Shown here in pieces: positions 1 through 9,084 of a stretch of DNA of 64,000 nt; positions within the stretch are counted from its first letter, which is position 1; every line of letters begins with the position of its first letter. Below the pieces are notes generated by a model, which had not been told where the DNA came from, searched no databases, and saw nothing but the letters and a program-made list of their open reading frames with translations. The stretch is taken from assembly GCA_016584305.1 (NCBI GenBank), contig JACEEZ010018894.1, positions 1 through 64,000 of the forward strand, in the 5' to 3' direction. Both the position numbers and the translations under genes were made by a program. This stretch comes from Chionoecetes opilio (lineage: Eukaryota; Arthropoda; Malacostraca; Decapoda; Majidae).

Positions 1-440
1 TTATGTAGTGCTCTATGGAAGCTAGGCTCTATGTGCTGTAACATGTATCAGGGCAGCAGTTAAGTGTAAAACCAGTGAAATAAGAGAGATGAATGGAGGG
101 GTCTACAGGATTTCGCGCTGACAATATTTCGCGAAACACCTACATTCGTGAGTGCCAGTGCCAGCTGCTAATCCTTCATTAGTTCAAAAACATAGTCAGC
201 CAAAGCAGCATGATCCCACTAGCTGTGACGGAGGTGAATTATGAACGTAACACAACACAAATGATAATTCTCAAAATATTAGTAATATTTTTTGTGACAT
301 AGCGTCCGCCATTTTTAATGCTACAAACATTTCGCTTTGTATGCCTTATAAGTATGCTATATATGCTAGACTTACCGTCTCACTTCTTTCATTATTAGCT
401 AATAAAGCTACTACAAATACTACAAAGATCATAGACTCAC

Positions 441-584
441 CCTGCTACTGGCCGTCGGTGAAAAATTGTCCCGTTTGATTGCTCTGAGCCACTGGCTGGC
501 AAGCACCTTGTCTCTTGGGAAACAGAATATACTCACTCTAGGGCCTTTTTTGTAGTTCCCATTGCAATTGGGCATACAGCACAT
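441..584 (-). CDS. THAP-domain protein, first coding exon (partial)
   Basis: The minus-strand exon runs from an ATG at 584 to a GT donor (GTGAGT) just after 441 and encodes 48 residues. It begins MCCMPNCNGNYKKG and contains FCFPRDKVLASQWLRAIKRD. This fits the N-terminal half of a THAP zinc finger: an early Cys pair, the F-x-FP segment, then W with a basic patch. THAP domains are C2CH fingers that bind DNA, found in host transcription factors and P-element-type transposases. The second half of the finger (Cys-x2-His and the AVPTIF box) should lie on the next exon, which is outside the window to the left or not recognised. The upstream side (650-760) is GC-rich and carries TGACGTCA. Whether this is a host gene or a transposon gene cannot be told from one exon. 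Confidence 0.6.
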
Positions 585-740
585 GGACGGTATCTTGCTG
601 GTAACTTGGAGAAATAGCTCCTGCCGTAACAAAAGCAAAAATGATAGAAGTACGCCACATACACACGCCCTGACCGCCTTCGTATGTGGAGACAATAGAC
701 TGAGCCGTGGCCAACGGTGGCGCGCGCGGGATCCTCATAC

Positions 741-750
741 TGTGACGTCA
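741..750. promoter_or_regulatory. Palindromic CRE/ATF-type site upstream of the THAP exon
   Basis: A full TGACGTCA palindrome lies about 160 bp upstream of the THAP exon ATG, in a locally GC-rich stretch with GCGCGCGCG. This is the consensus for CREB/ATF bZIP factors. The same TGACGTCACA context recurs twice at 15526-15627, so it could belong to a dispersed repeat and not a host promoter. Confidence 0.3.
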
Positions 751-840
751 CAGCCTTTCACCAGGCGATGTAACAGGCCTTGTCTCTCGGTGGTCTCGGT
801 CCAACACCATAAAACGTTTGGCCATTGTCAGTCAGTCAGA

Positions 841-1312
841 ACTGACTAGTTCATAGTTCAAATAATATGGGGAATACATTTAGGGTACAGCCACCAAATG
901 CAACCACCACCGTGACCTGAAAGAAGAAAATTCATAATTAAGATATGCACAATGTCTCAGCTCTAGTACATATGTAGCAAGACAGATCTGTCAGATAGGA
1001 TAAGCATGACTAGGAAGAAAAACGTTATTTGCGTCCCTGTTAGGCCACCATACATAATAGACAGGAACAGTGAGCTCGATTTGCCATCTGGTGGCCATCT
1101 GGGAACTACCCGCGCAGCTAGAATGTAGGCTCTCGGGGTGTCGGGCTCGACTTATTTTCTATTATTCCCTACCAAACCAGCTACAATTAAGTGTTGTCAT
1201 GGTCAACATAGGCTTATGCAAAATGGAAATATACGAGTTTTACATTATTCATGGCGTTATAATGAGGATTGTTGGCAAAATAGAAGCATTCGATCACAGG
1301 TGTCCTACAACA
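841..1312. other. No recognised feature
   Basis: Non-coding stretch between the THAP upstream region and the 1.3-kb palindrome. Two short open frames (1070-1321 and 1138-1392) show no family resemblance that I recognise. The second runs into the inverted repeat. Confidence 0.4.
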
Positions 1313-1443
1313 TTCTACTAAATACTGTAAAGGAATGCTTCAAGGCGGGTGTATGGGTTAATATTACCTTCTCTTTGCATACATGGAGGTAATATTAACC
1401 CATGCACCCGCCTTGAAGCATTCCTTTACAGTATTTAGTAGAA
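1313..1443. repeat. Near-perfect inverted repeat, 57-bp arms
   Basis: Arm 1313-1369 is the reverse complement of 1387-1443 with one mismatch; the spacer is 17 bp. The arms read TTCTACTAAATACTG inward. The transcript would form a very stable hairpin. It lies just upstream of the Harbinger transposase relic, so it may be a rearranged piece of that element. Near-identity of the arms implies a recent origin. Confidence 0.8.
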
Positions 1444-1519
1444 GTAAGGATTCCTCCATGCAATTTTCATGGAAGTTTGTGAGGAGCTGTGCAGCCTCAG
1501 TTAATTGCATGGCCCTATA

Positions 1520-1690
1520 GACAGGAACAAGAACAAATTGCTACCAATTTCCTGCGTAAAACCGGTTTCCCGGGAATTTTTGGATGCGTAGATGGAACCT
1601 ACAATCCCAATCCCAGACCCATCAGACCACAGAGCTGCCTACATCAACCGCAAAGGATACCCTAATATACTGTTGCAGGCTATCTGTGTG
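1520..1690 (+). pseudogene. PIF/Harbinger (HARBI1-like) transposase fragment, frameshifted
   Basis: About 55 codons resemble the catalytic core of HARBI1-type DDE nucleases. One frame reads RKTGFPGIFGCVDGT (FPG then GCVDGT, where D is the first catalytic Asp). The next frame reads IPIPDPSDHRAAYINRKGYP followed by ILLQAICV. The join needs a one-base shift near 1597-1600, so the copy is dead. At about 1690 the homology stops where the SINE tail begins, showing that the SINE inserted into this element. Autonomous Harbinger elements carry a second Myb/SANT-like gene. One is present nearby on the opposite strand (2600-5905) and may be from the same element. Confidence 0.75.
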
Positions 1691-1985
1691 TGTATTCATC
1701 TAGTTGTATTTTACAGGGCCAGAGCAATGCCCGTGTGGCCCCGTCTCCATATCAACATTTTTATCATTCATCCTTAGTGCTTTGTGTTGGCCGAAGCCAG
1801 CACCCCGGGGAGCAGGTCACAAACCCCGGCTAACACCCGGTACCCATTCACTGCTGGGTGGACAGGGGCTCGGGTTTTAAGTAAACAACCCATCTGTTTC
1901 CGCTCAGCCCGGGGATCGAACCCGGGACTTCTCGGTTGTGAACCGAGCGTGCTTCCCCTACACCACGGAGTACCTTTATATACCC
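1690..1985 (-). mobile_element. tRNA-Val-derived SINE, minus copy
   Basis: Read on the minus strand, a tRNA-like head (about 1975 down to 1905) has a box-B match GGTTCGATCCC and an anticodon stem-loop with loop TTCACAA, giving a CAC (Val) anticodon. A tRNA-unrelated body follows and ends near TAGATGAATAC at about 1690. It is the inverted partner of the + copy at 2108-2400, and the tRNA heads face each other about 130 bp apart. The body runs past the tRNA 3' end without CCA, so this is a SINE and not a tRNA gene. Confidence 0.75.
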
Positions 1986-2107
1986 ACCACACAAGCCTTT
2001 TGAAAGGCTTGCGACCCCCCCCCCCCACACCCTTAACAAAGCATTTCTGACAATCTGACACATTAACATTCTTTGTCTTTTTTCTCTCTTACACACACCC
2101 ACACACA

Positions 2108-2400
2108 CATGGGGACTCCGTAGTGTAAGGGTTAGCACGCTTGGCTCACAACCGAGAAGTCCCGGGTTCGATCCCCGGGCGGAGCGAAGACAGACGGGCG
2201 GTCTTCTTAAAACCCGAGCCCCTGTCCACCCAGCAGTGAATTGGTACCGGATGTCAGCTGGGGGTTTGTGACCCCCCTCCCGGGGTGGTGGCTTCCCCCA
2301 ACACTAAGCACTAAGGAAGAATGATAAAATAAATTTAGAAATGGAGACGGGGCCATACGAGCGCTGCTCAGGCCCTGTAAAATACAACTAGATGAATACA
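2108..2400 (+). mobile_element. tRNA-Val-derived SINE, plus copy
   Basis: The head at about 2110-2186 contains a box A-like TAGTGTAAGGGTTAGC, an anticodon loop CTCACAA (CAC, Val) in a stem CTTGG/CCGAG with one wobble pair, and box B GGTTCGATCCC. The body shares with the inverted copy the segments around CCTGTCCACCCAGCAGTG and ATGGAGACGGGGCCAT, and ends in TACAACTAGATGAATACAC. The differences between the copies show they are separate insertions and not one recent inversion. Confidence 0.75.
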
Positions 2401-2463
2401 CAGGTAGAGTCGTATTGCTCCGTATCATAACATTCTAAGTACGTATAATATATTCGGTAAAAC

Positions 2464-2563
2464 GGGAAAGGTTCTCAAACTTTTTGGCCTGCGACCCCTC
2501 CAAATAATTTTTTTCAAAATTATTTGGAGGGGTCGCAGGCCAAAAAGTTTGAGAGCCTTTCCC
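2464..2563. repeat. 100-bp perfect hairpin with hAT-like terminal sequence
   Basis: Arms 2464-2511 and 2516-2563 are reverse complements over about 48 bp with one mismatch and a loop of about 4 bp. The arm contains TCAAACTTTTTGGCCTGCGA, which resembles the terminal repeats of hAT transposons. The likely reading is two fused terminal repeats from an internal deletion. Confidence 0.7.
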
Positions 2564-2599
2564 TTATACTAACCTTACAATTAACCTCAATCTTTATTT

Positions 2600-3190
2600 T
2601 TACATTTTAAATTGTTGCATTAGTTGCACTAGCTGTCCTTGCAAGACAAAATTTTGCTGCTGTAATCTATCAACTTGCGATTTCATTTCACGCTGCAGTT
2701 CGGCTTTTTCTTTTTTATGCTCTTCCTGCAGCTTATTTATTTCCACTCGCCGTGCCTCTTCCTGCTGGTACAACCGGTTAAGGAGTTCATTAATTTTAAG
2801 TTCCTGATCGTGTTTTACTTTCTCCATTTTCATTTGTAGAAATTGCTTGTCCTTATCAGTTTTCATTTGTAGTTCCAATTTTTCTTTTTCAAAATCACTG
2901 TTATTATCTTTTGCCTTGAAGAGGGTTGTCATGAATTCAGTAATTTTCCCCATACGTTCATTACTGACGTTAATTTGTTCTACAAGTTTTTCGCGTGCAT
3001 CGTTACCAACAACGTCAACACGGGAGACATTTTTTCCTTTTCCCTAAGGGGGTAAGTGTGCGGGATTCATGGGAGGATGGTGATTCAATCGGGGATTCTG
3101 CATTGGATGACGAAGTGGATGCTCCACTACACAAAGGAAGTTGTATCCTGATGGGGCTTGATTTCTGACGGGTGCCTGAGGGTGATGCTG
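2600..3190 (-). pseudogene. C-terminal part of a Myb/SANT-like (Harbinger accessory) protein, frameshifted
   Basis: The minus-strand segment opens after a good acceptor (CTTATCTTTGCAG) near 3190, with a Ser/Pro-rich linker (SSPIRIQLP, then ASTSSSNAESPIESPSS). It passes into a charged coiled coil of about 110 residues (MGKITEFMTTLFKAK onward, heptads of K/E/L/Q, ending LVQLMQQFKM) that stops near 2600. The linker frame and coiled-coil frame differ by one base at an A6 run (3031-3036 region). Removing one A would join GKRK to NVSRVDVV. This architecture, a Myb/SANT-like head with a long coiled-coil tail, is typical of Harbinger accessory proteins and MSANTD-type domesticated relatives. The matching SANT-like exon is at 5722-5905. 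Confidence 0.5.
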
Positions 3191-3215
3191 CAAAGATAAG
3201 AAAATGAATACACAA

Positions 3216-4099
3216 TAGCTTATATTACTGTATCAGAAATGTAGGTACTTCTGTTTTGTTTTAAATGCAACGGTGTGAGCACAGAGTACAGATGTGTGGC
3301 TTGAGAAATGTATGCCGGATATCATTAGTTTTCCGACAAAAACATTGGGAATGAAACATATTACCCCTCAGCCTGTTACATTCAACAGTGCACGATGTTA
3401 CCAGGGTTGGCATGATAAAAGTAACATTTTCTTATTCCTGTGATTATAATTGACTATAATCCCTGAAAATATTTACTAATTAAGAGAAACAAATTTATTT
3501 TAAATATAATAATATTAATATACTATAGTATAATAATTATAATAGGATAATATAATGGAGATTTAAAGCAACCTCACGTTAGTTAACGTAACCAAATGAT
3601 ACCCACAGCAACAATAAAAGGAAAAAATTGCTATATTTATTATAAATAAACAATGGAATAACGGTATTCTAATAAAGTCATTTTGAATGTAATTAAAAAC
3701 ATTGATTATTGTGATATTGTTTTAAATACTTTTTATCTTTCCAAAGCTACATGCTACACTTACATACAGTACGGTTATTGATTATGAGTCAAACAGACAA
3801 TATAAAGGTATGTTATTAGAAATATATGGGGAGATAAAAAATCTCTATGACATGCAACGTACCATTGGGCAGAGTAGTAAGCAAACCCAGGGGCTGCATT
3901 GAAGGATTCTTGAAACCAAAAAGCTGGGAATTTTTTTAGTTAAATTTAAAAGATAGAGCCATACGCTATGCTGCATGTGGCCTTGGTTATCATCTCCGTG
4001 GCATTAGTCCATGAGCCTGTGGTATTGGTTAACCCGTTACCCTGAGACACAGGGCTAGTGTGACATACCACAGTTACCTTCCCTAGGTACCCATTCATC
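3216..4099. other. AT-rich intronic or intergenic stretch
   Basis: No coding or repeat feature recognised apart from AT-rich sequence. If the Myb/SANT-like segments are exons of one gene, this is within its intron, together with the foldback element that follows. Confidence 0.35.
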
Positions 4100-5295
4100 G
4101 ACTAACCCAAAGACTACTCTATACTGGACTTGCTACTCGTGCCCCGCGCCAACCCGCCCATGACCAGTGGAGGCCAGTTTTGCGATTCCTGCCATTTTAG
4201 AACATCACCCCTATTTCCCTTCCTAAGGTTTATCAGTATATATGATATACCGTTATCTTCGTAACTGTTTGTTCTATAATATTATCAAATAAAAAACTGT
4301 AAAATACACTAAAGAAATGCCATTATGAGAGAGTGAAGAAATATGCATGACCTCAATATATACTTAAACTCTTCGCCATTTAATATTTTGCGAGAAAACA
4401 TTTTAGATGCTAGCGATAGAAAGAAGCGGATTTTCATTAGCTTTCTATTGATATATTTCGTTTTCTGATAAATTAATTACCACCATGCATAAATTAGCGT
4501 TAACTAAAAAAATAACATCATCAATCGTATCGGCAAGTAAAAAAGTGTTCCATGAATACAGTAGACTATGGCATATCAGTATAAATGATGCACTGTTATC
4601 TTCGTGAATGTTTGTTCTATAATATTATCAAATAAAAAACTGTAAAATACACTAAAGAAATTCCATTATGAGACTGAAGAAATATGCATGAACTTATATT
4701 CACTTAAACTCATCGCAATTTGATATTTTGCGTGAAGACTTTTTACATGCAACATATCAATAGAAGCGGAATTTAATTAGCTTTCCATTGCTATATTTCA
4801 TTTTCTGATAAATGAATTAGAATCATGCATAAATTAGCGTTAACTAAATAAATAACATCATCCATCGGGTAATTATCCCGATAGATGATGTTATTTTTTT
4901 AGTTAACGCTAATTTATGCATGGTTATGATTCATTTATCAGAAAACTCAATATAGCAATGGAAAGCTAATGAAAATCCGCTTCTTTCTATTGCTAGCATC
5001 TAAAATGTTTTCTCGCAAAATATTAAATGGCGATGAGTTCAAGTGAATATTAAGTTCATGCATATTTCTTAACTCTCTCATAATGGCATTTCTTTATTGC
5101 ATTTTACTGTTTTTTATTTGATAATATTATAGAACAAACATTTACGAAGATAACGGTATATCATATATACTGATAAACCATAGGAAGGGAAAAGGGAGTG
5201 ATGTTCAAAAATGGCAGGAATCGCAAAACTGGCCTCCACTGGAAATAGCCCAAAATGAGTAGCAAGTCCAGTATAGAGTAGTCTTTGACTAACCC
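4100..5295. mobile_element. Foldback transposon, 1178 bp, with 9-bp target duplication
   Basis: The element spans 4109-5286 and is bounded by perfect direct repeats GACTAACCC at 4100-4108 and 5287-5295. Both ends begin AAAGACTACTCTATACTGG (inverted). The inside is built from about 300-bp half-units: one direct at 4225-4550, a second direct at 4574-4870 and one inverted at 4885-5180, with a palindromic centre around CGGGTAATTATCCCG (about 4866-4880). Each half-unit starts near TTTATCAGTATA and ends near GCGTTAACTAA. No transposase is encoded. Long compound inverted repeats with a 9-bp duplication fit Foldback/Mutator-like (MULE) elements. Relatives lie at 15678-16015 and 28772-29438. Confidence 0.85.
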
Positions 5296-5721
5296 CAAAA
5301 GGAACGATGAACAACTGTTTTGGCTGGACGCCGAATGTTCATGACCGGCTTTGAATCAGAGCACGCGTATTTATAGCTAATCGTGCAAGCCACTACACCA
5401 CTGAGGCGAAATTCTAAAGTCACATGACATCATTCTGACCCATAGGATAAGATTTTATCACCACTGCAAAGATGCTCTTAGATCTAAGCCTTCTGAACCT
5501 AAGCTATATTATTGATATCAATGAAAAATTTTGTTTTTAGTCAGATAACTGAACTTATTATATTCTACGTCTCCTATTTCGAGGATTAGGAAAGGGGTTT
5601 GTTATAGGCCACACCTCTCCATAAAATTTATATCAACACATCAGGAAGTGGTCAAATTTGAAACTCTGGATGAAAGCTATACAACATTATGATATCATAA
5701 GACAATACCTGTACGTACCTT

Positions 5722-5905
5722 CTTTTTAATGCCCGCAGTTTGCTATCACATGTAACCCCGTCAACAGCATACCCCTTCAGCTGTAGGGCCTTGGCGATGT
5801 CCCGCCAGATATCATATTTTTTGACTTTATGGTCATCAAACTTGTGCTGGTGCAACCTAAAGGTTTCGATGAACAGCAAGCTGTATGGAAGCATTGCTCC
5901 ATCCT
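5722..5905 (-). pseudogene. Myb/SANT-like DNA-binding domain exon (Harbinger accessory type)
   Basis: The minus-strand exon follows acceptor TTTTTGTCAACAG and ends at donor GTACGT. It encodes about 61 residues beginning DGAMLPYSLLFIETFRL and ending CDSKLRALKRR. Spaced aromatics (LLFIETF, YDIW), the IAKALQLKGY helix and the C-x-SKLRALKRR recognition-helix motif fit the trihelix-like Myb/SANT domain of PIF/Harbinger accessory proteins and MSANTD genes. Such proteins help bring the Harbinger transposase to the nucleus and to terminal repeats. The downstream coiled-coil part at 2600-3190 is broken, so the locus is probably a decayed element. A host MSANTD-like gene with one sequencing error is the alternative. 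Confidence 0.55.
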
Positions 5906-6125
5906 GTTGACAAAAATTGTATGCACTTTATATAATGGTTTAGGTAATTCTGCAAGGTTCAGTTTTAAAAATTCATAAGTGGTTAACTTTACCACAACCA
6001 CATGTATCCTTGTTTAAACTAGTCAGTGCTGTGCAGTAAAATACAAAATATAAGAAATAAAAATCTTCCCTTTAGGTAGTACTTAGCCTACATGAACAGT
6101 AGAACATACAATAATACATAAACAT

Positions 6126-6525
6126 AATTACGAGCGAGCGCGAAGCGCTCGTGAGTCCTTGATGGATACGGGATTTTTCTCACTTAAGCGGCCGACCCGG
6201 CCCGGCCCGACCCGACCGTCCGCTTTTCAGAGCTTATATCTTTGGAATCACGCTTTCCGATTGACAAGCGTTCTTCGCCATCTGATAGCTCCATTAAATC
6301 CCTTTTGTGCTTGATATGTTTTGTCTCACGTGAGGGGTCAGCATGGCGCGTGCCGCGTGAGGGGTGTCAGACAACGTTATCTTGGGCTATAGCTGAAAAA
6401 CGGCAGTACCAAACTAGTTGAAATTTGATGTGGGGGTTTGAGACCATACACCTAGCAATGTCACACAGGTCAAACTCCGGGCGACTAGGGGCTCGCTCGT
6501 CCCTCGCCGATTAAGGCGTCTTACT
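6126..6525. repeat. GC-rich dispersed repeat with CGAGCGAGCG ends (tentative)
   Basis: A GC-rich island in AT-rich surroundings begins TACGAGCGAGCGCGAAGCGC, contains GACCCGGCCCGGCCCGACCC, and ends near GGGGCTCGCTCGTCCC. The ends are partly inverted (ACGAGCGAGC). No target duplication was found, so the boundaries are approximate. Confidence 0.35.
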
Positions 6526-6612
6526 GGTAATAAATAATACATGAACACCTAAGAGGGGTCTTTTTTTCACTGGTTTTCTATTCAATCCCTTTCAAAATCA
6601 CATTTTCACTAA

Positions 6613-6937
6613 CCATGCTCAGGCTGCACCGTGGGGTTCTCCCGAACTCTTCAGGCATGGCTGCAGCAAACTAGGGGCTTGATCTGCTGTGCCTGTGTAA
6701 TTAATTAAACAAGTGATAAATAATATGCCAGTAAAGTGGTTACTGTTTGCGTCATCTCTACTATTGTAAGTGGCGATTGCAGGCTTATAGATTTATGGGG
6801 GTATATCATGTATATATTAATCTAACCTAAATTAACCTAATCTCACATATCCTACATCAACTCACCATGTTGAGGCTGCAACGTGGGGTCCCCAGACTCT
6901 TCCACACTTATGGTCCTGCCAGAGGCTGTTCCTGTGA
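6613..6937 (-). other. Two similar exon-like segments on the minus strand
   Basis: Two minus-strand segments, about 6872-6937 and 6617-6697, each follow an acceptor (CTTCTTCACAG; ATTACACAG), share the core GAAGAGT-CGGG, a CCCCACG-TGCAGCCT segment and CATG, and end at donors GTGAG and GTTAG. The upper copy reads ISVEESGDPTLQPQHG in one frame; the lower is shifted by an indel. They may be duplicated exons belonging to the Myb/SANT-like locus downstream, or a repeat. Function not recognised. Confidence 0.3.
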
Positions 6938-7314
6938 AGAAGTTAAACAGAAGTGTTAGCTTAGTTTAAATTAATAACATAGGTTAACTTGGGATGGTTA
7001 TGTTAGGTTACCTTGTGCAGTATATTTTTTGTGGTGTGATCTGAAAGAATTCTATACGCTAATTTCGTCAGTTTAGCGAAAAGCAAAATCACTTTGCGGG
7101 CCACACGTAACATTACTTTGTTTATGGGATTAACAAAATTCTAAGGCCGCTGTGAGAGCAAACATTACATTAAATGGATCAACACGTCTACGAACGACAA
7201 TTTAATTAATTTGAATAACAAGTTTCTTTCAGATATTAGTTGGATGCTCCAAACTAAAAAAATTACCCTTAACATAATAAGCCGGTGATTATTTCCGGTA
7301 CAATTCCGTCACTT

Positions 7315-7560
7315 CCCTGGTTTCTGAGACACTGACTATTATTTCCTTGCTAAGTTTGAGTGCTTTTTTATGATGGATACATTGTTACCAATGGAAACGA
7401 CGACCCTAGGATTTGGAGATAAAAATTACCAAAAAGAGACCGGTTTCAACCGGTCTCCGGAAATAATAATATCTCCATTTGAAAAAGCAACCACTTTTGG
7501 CCAGGAAAACATAGTCAGTGTCTCAGAAAATGACCGCGCAGTCCTCGTCCATGTTTACCC
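7315..7560. repeat. Palindromic MITE family F, copy 1
   Basis: The left arm TTTCTGAGACACTGACTATT and the right arm AATAGTCAGTGTCTCAGAAA are inverted. The centre is a hairpin ACCGGTTTCAACCGGT near 7439. Flanking words TACAATTCCGT and ACCGCGCAGTCCTCGTC are shared with copy 3 at 26155-26420, and parts with 8685-8790 and 58865-59400. A short open frame (7370-7582) is carried by the repeat and is not a gene. Confidence 0.65.
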
Positions 7561-7605
7561 AAAAGAGATATACACGTATTGATACAATTGTAAGGTAACT
7601 ATTGT

Positions 7606-8310
7606 ACAGCTTGAGGCATCAGGCGCCTCCACCAAGCCCGCCAGTTTAAGCCGCAGCTAGAAGACCAGCTCTATCACATGTTGCAGTGCCGGCTACGGAC
7701 CTACGCTCGGCAATCCATAGATCAGTTCACACCAGTTGGCAGGAACGTTGGATTAATATAGGGCAAAATAAACTGCGCACCATACGCCAAAGTATCGAGG
7801 ACTGGAGCTACTGCGGTCTCTCCCGGAGATGGGAGACTGCCTTGGCACGATTGCGTATTGGTCACACTCTATATACTCATGGGTTCCTCATGGAGGGGGG
7901 CCACCCTCCTTACTGTGATGATTGTTTGGTCCCCTTAACTGTGCGGCACTTGCTGGTCGAGTGTCCCAGTCTTGGGGACCTACGTGTGCAATTTTTGTCC
8001 CGGTGTCGGGGGTCGGACGGTGCTTACCGTCTCTCCCTGGCATTGGGAGAGAGGTGTTTCTCTCCGGGACATGAAGTCCATACCTCTATTGAGAGGGCTG
8101 GCCTTCTCAACAAGTTATGATGTTTTTAATATTCACTTATTATTGCTTTGAATGTACTATTGCTCTTTTCTGTATTTTGTTATTTTAAATATTTTGATTT
8201 TATCTTAAATTTTGTTTTTTAATATTACTTTTCATGTATCTTATGTAAGCAGGCGTCAATAACCCCGCAGTTGCGGCGCCTTAAAACTATAATATTTATC
8301 TATCTACCTA
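7606..8310 (+). mobile_element. LINE 3' end, Jockey/I-like reverse transcriptase C-terminus
   Basis: The open frame to 8120 (from about 7686) has the C-terminal signature of Jockey/I-type ORF2: ALARLRIGHTLYTHGFLM, then PPYCDDCLVPLTVRHLLVEC, i.e. the R-I-G-H-T-x-x-T-H-x-x-L-M box followed by a Cys-x2-Cys...His...Cys finger-like motif. The AT-rich 3' region ends near 8310 in short TATCTATC repeats, the usual LINE tail. It is 5'-truncated, with no RT catalytic domain. Confidence 0.75.
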
Positions 8311-8514
8311 TCTTAGTGTCATCAGCAAACATGCTGATGTCACTGCTAATCCCACTATCTAAAGGCGGCGTCACACTAGCACTTTTTCCGTCTAGTTTTT
8401 TTCAGCGACTTTCTACAAACTAACAATTTTCTGACTGCAAAGTCAGCAAGCCGTCACACACACAGAATCGTTCGCCTGCATCACCAGTCAGCTGTTCGAC
8501 TGTAAACAAACATG

Positions 8515-8790
8515 GTTCTTTGTGGTTTGTGGTTTAACCACTTTGTGGTTAAGATTATGTTTCATTAAAACCTATAAGTTTAGGTTATGTTTCATTAAAA
8601 CCTATAAAGTTAGGTTAGGTTTCATTAAAATATATAAGGTAAGGTTAGGTTTATTTTTTTCTTTATTTTTTTTATTTTTTTTTTTCTTTGCGCAAAATAA
8701 AACTATCTCCATTACAACACGCACCTATTGTAGGCCAAGAAAAAATAGTCTTTGTCTCTGAAAACGACCGCGAAACTCTCGTCCATTATT
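8515..8790. repeat. TTAGG-rich direct repeats joined to half of MITE family F
   Basis: Four copies of about 33 bp of TTTCATTAAAACCTATAAG plus TTAGGTTAGG lie at 8548-8655. They are followed by ACTATCTCCATTACA and GTCTTTGTCTCTGAAAACGA, the right half of the family-F palindrome. The same combination occurs in the 59-kb palindrome. Confidence 0.6.
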
Positions 8791-9084
8791 ACCGACGGCT
8801 ATAATTACGTGCCTTGTAATGCATTAAGTTGTAGTAGAACAATTTCTTTCATGACATCGTAAAAAAAGTAAGCTGAAAGGCTTGTGGAGCCCGCCAACTT
8901 CTGCGGATTATGCACCCAAAAACATAGTTACCGAAATAGGAAATGTAGGTACTTATTACTTCTATTGCCGTTTCTTTAGCTGTGCTTTCCTGTGCCTGTA
9001 TGTTTGTTTTTTGTGCAATGAATTTTCTAAATTCAGATAAGTGAGGTTAAGTTTTGGTTAGGTTAGGAGGCAATCATGATTCTT

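Noticed and set aside
1905..2187. Two tRNA-Val(CAC) genes
   Set aside because: Both tRNA-like heads run into the same non-tRNA body and diverge from each other, so they are SINE heads.
7370..7582. 70-residue open frame
   Set aside because: Entirely inside the palindromic repeat family F.
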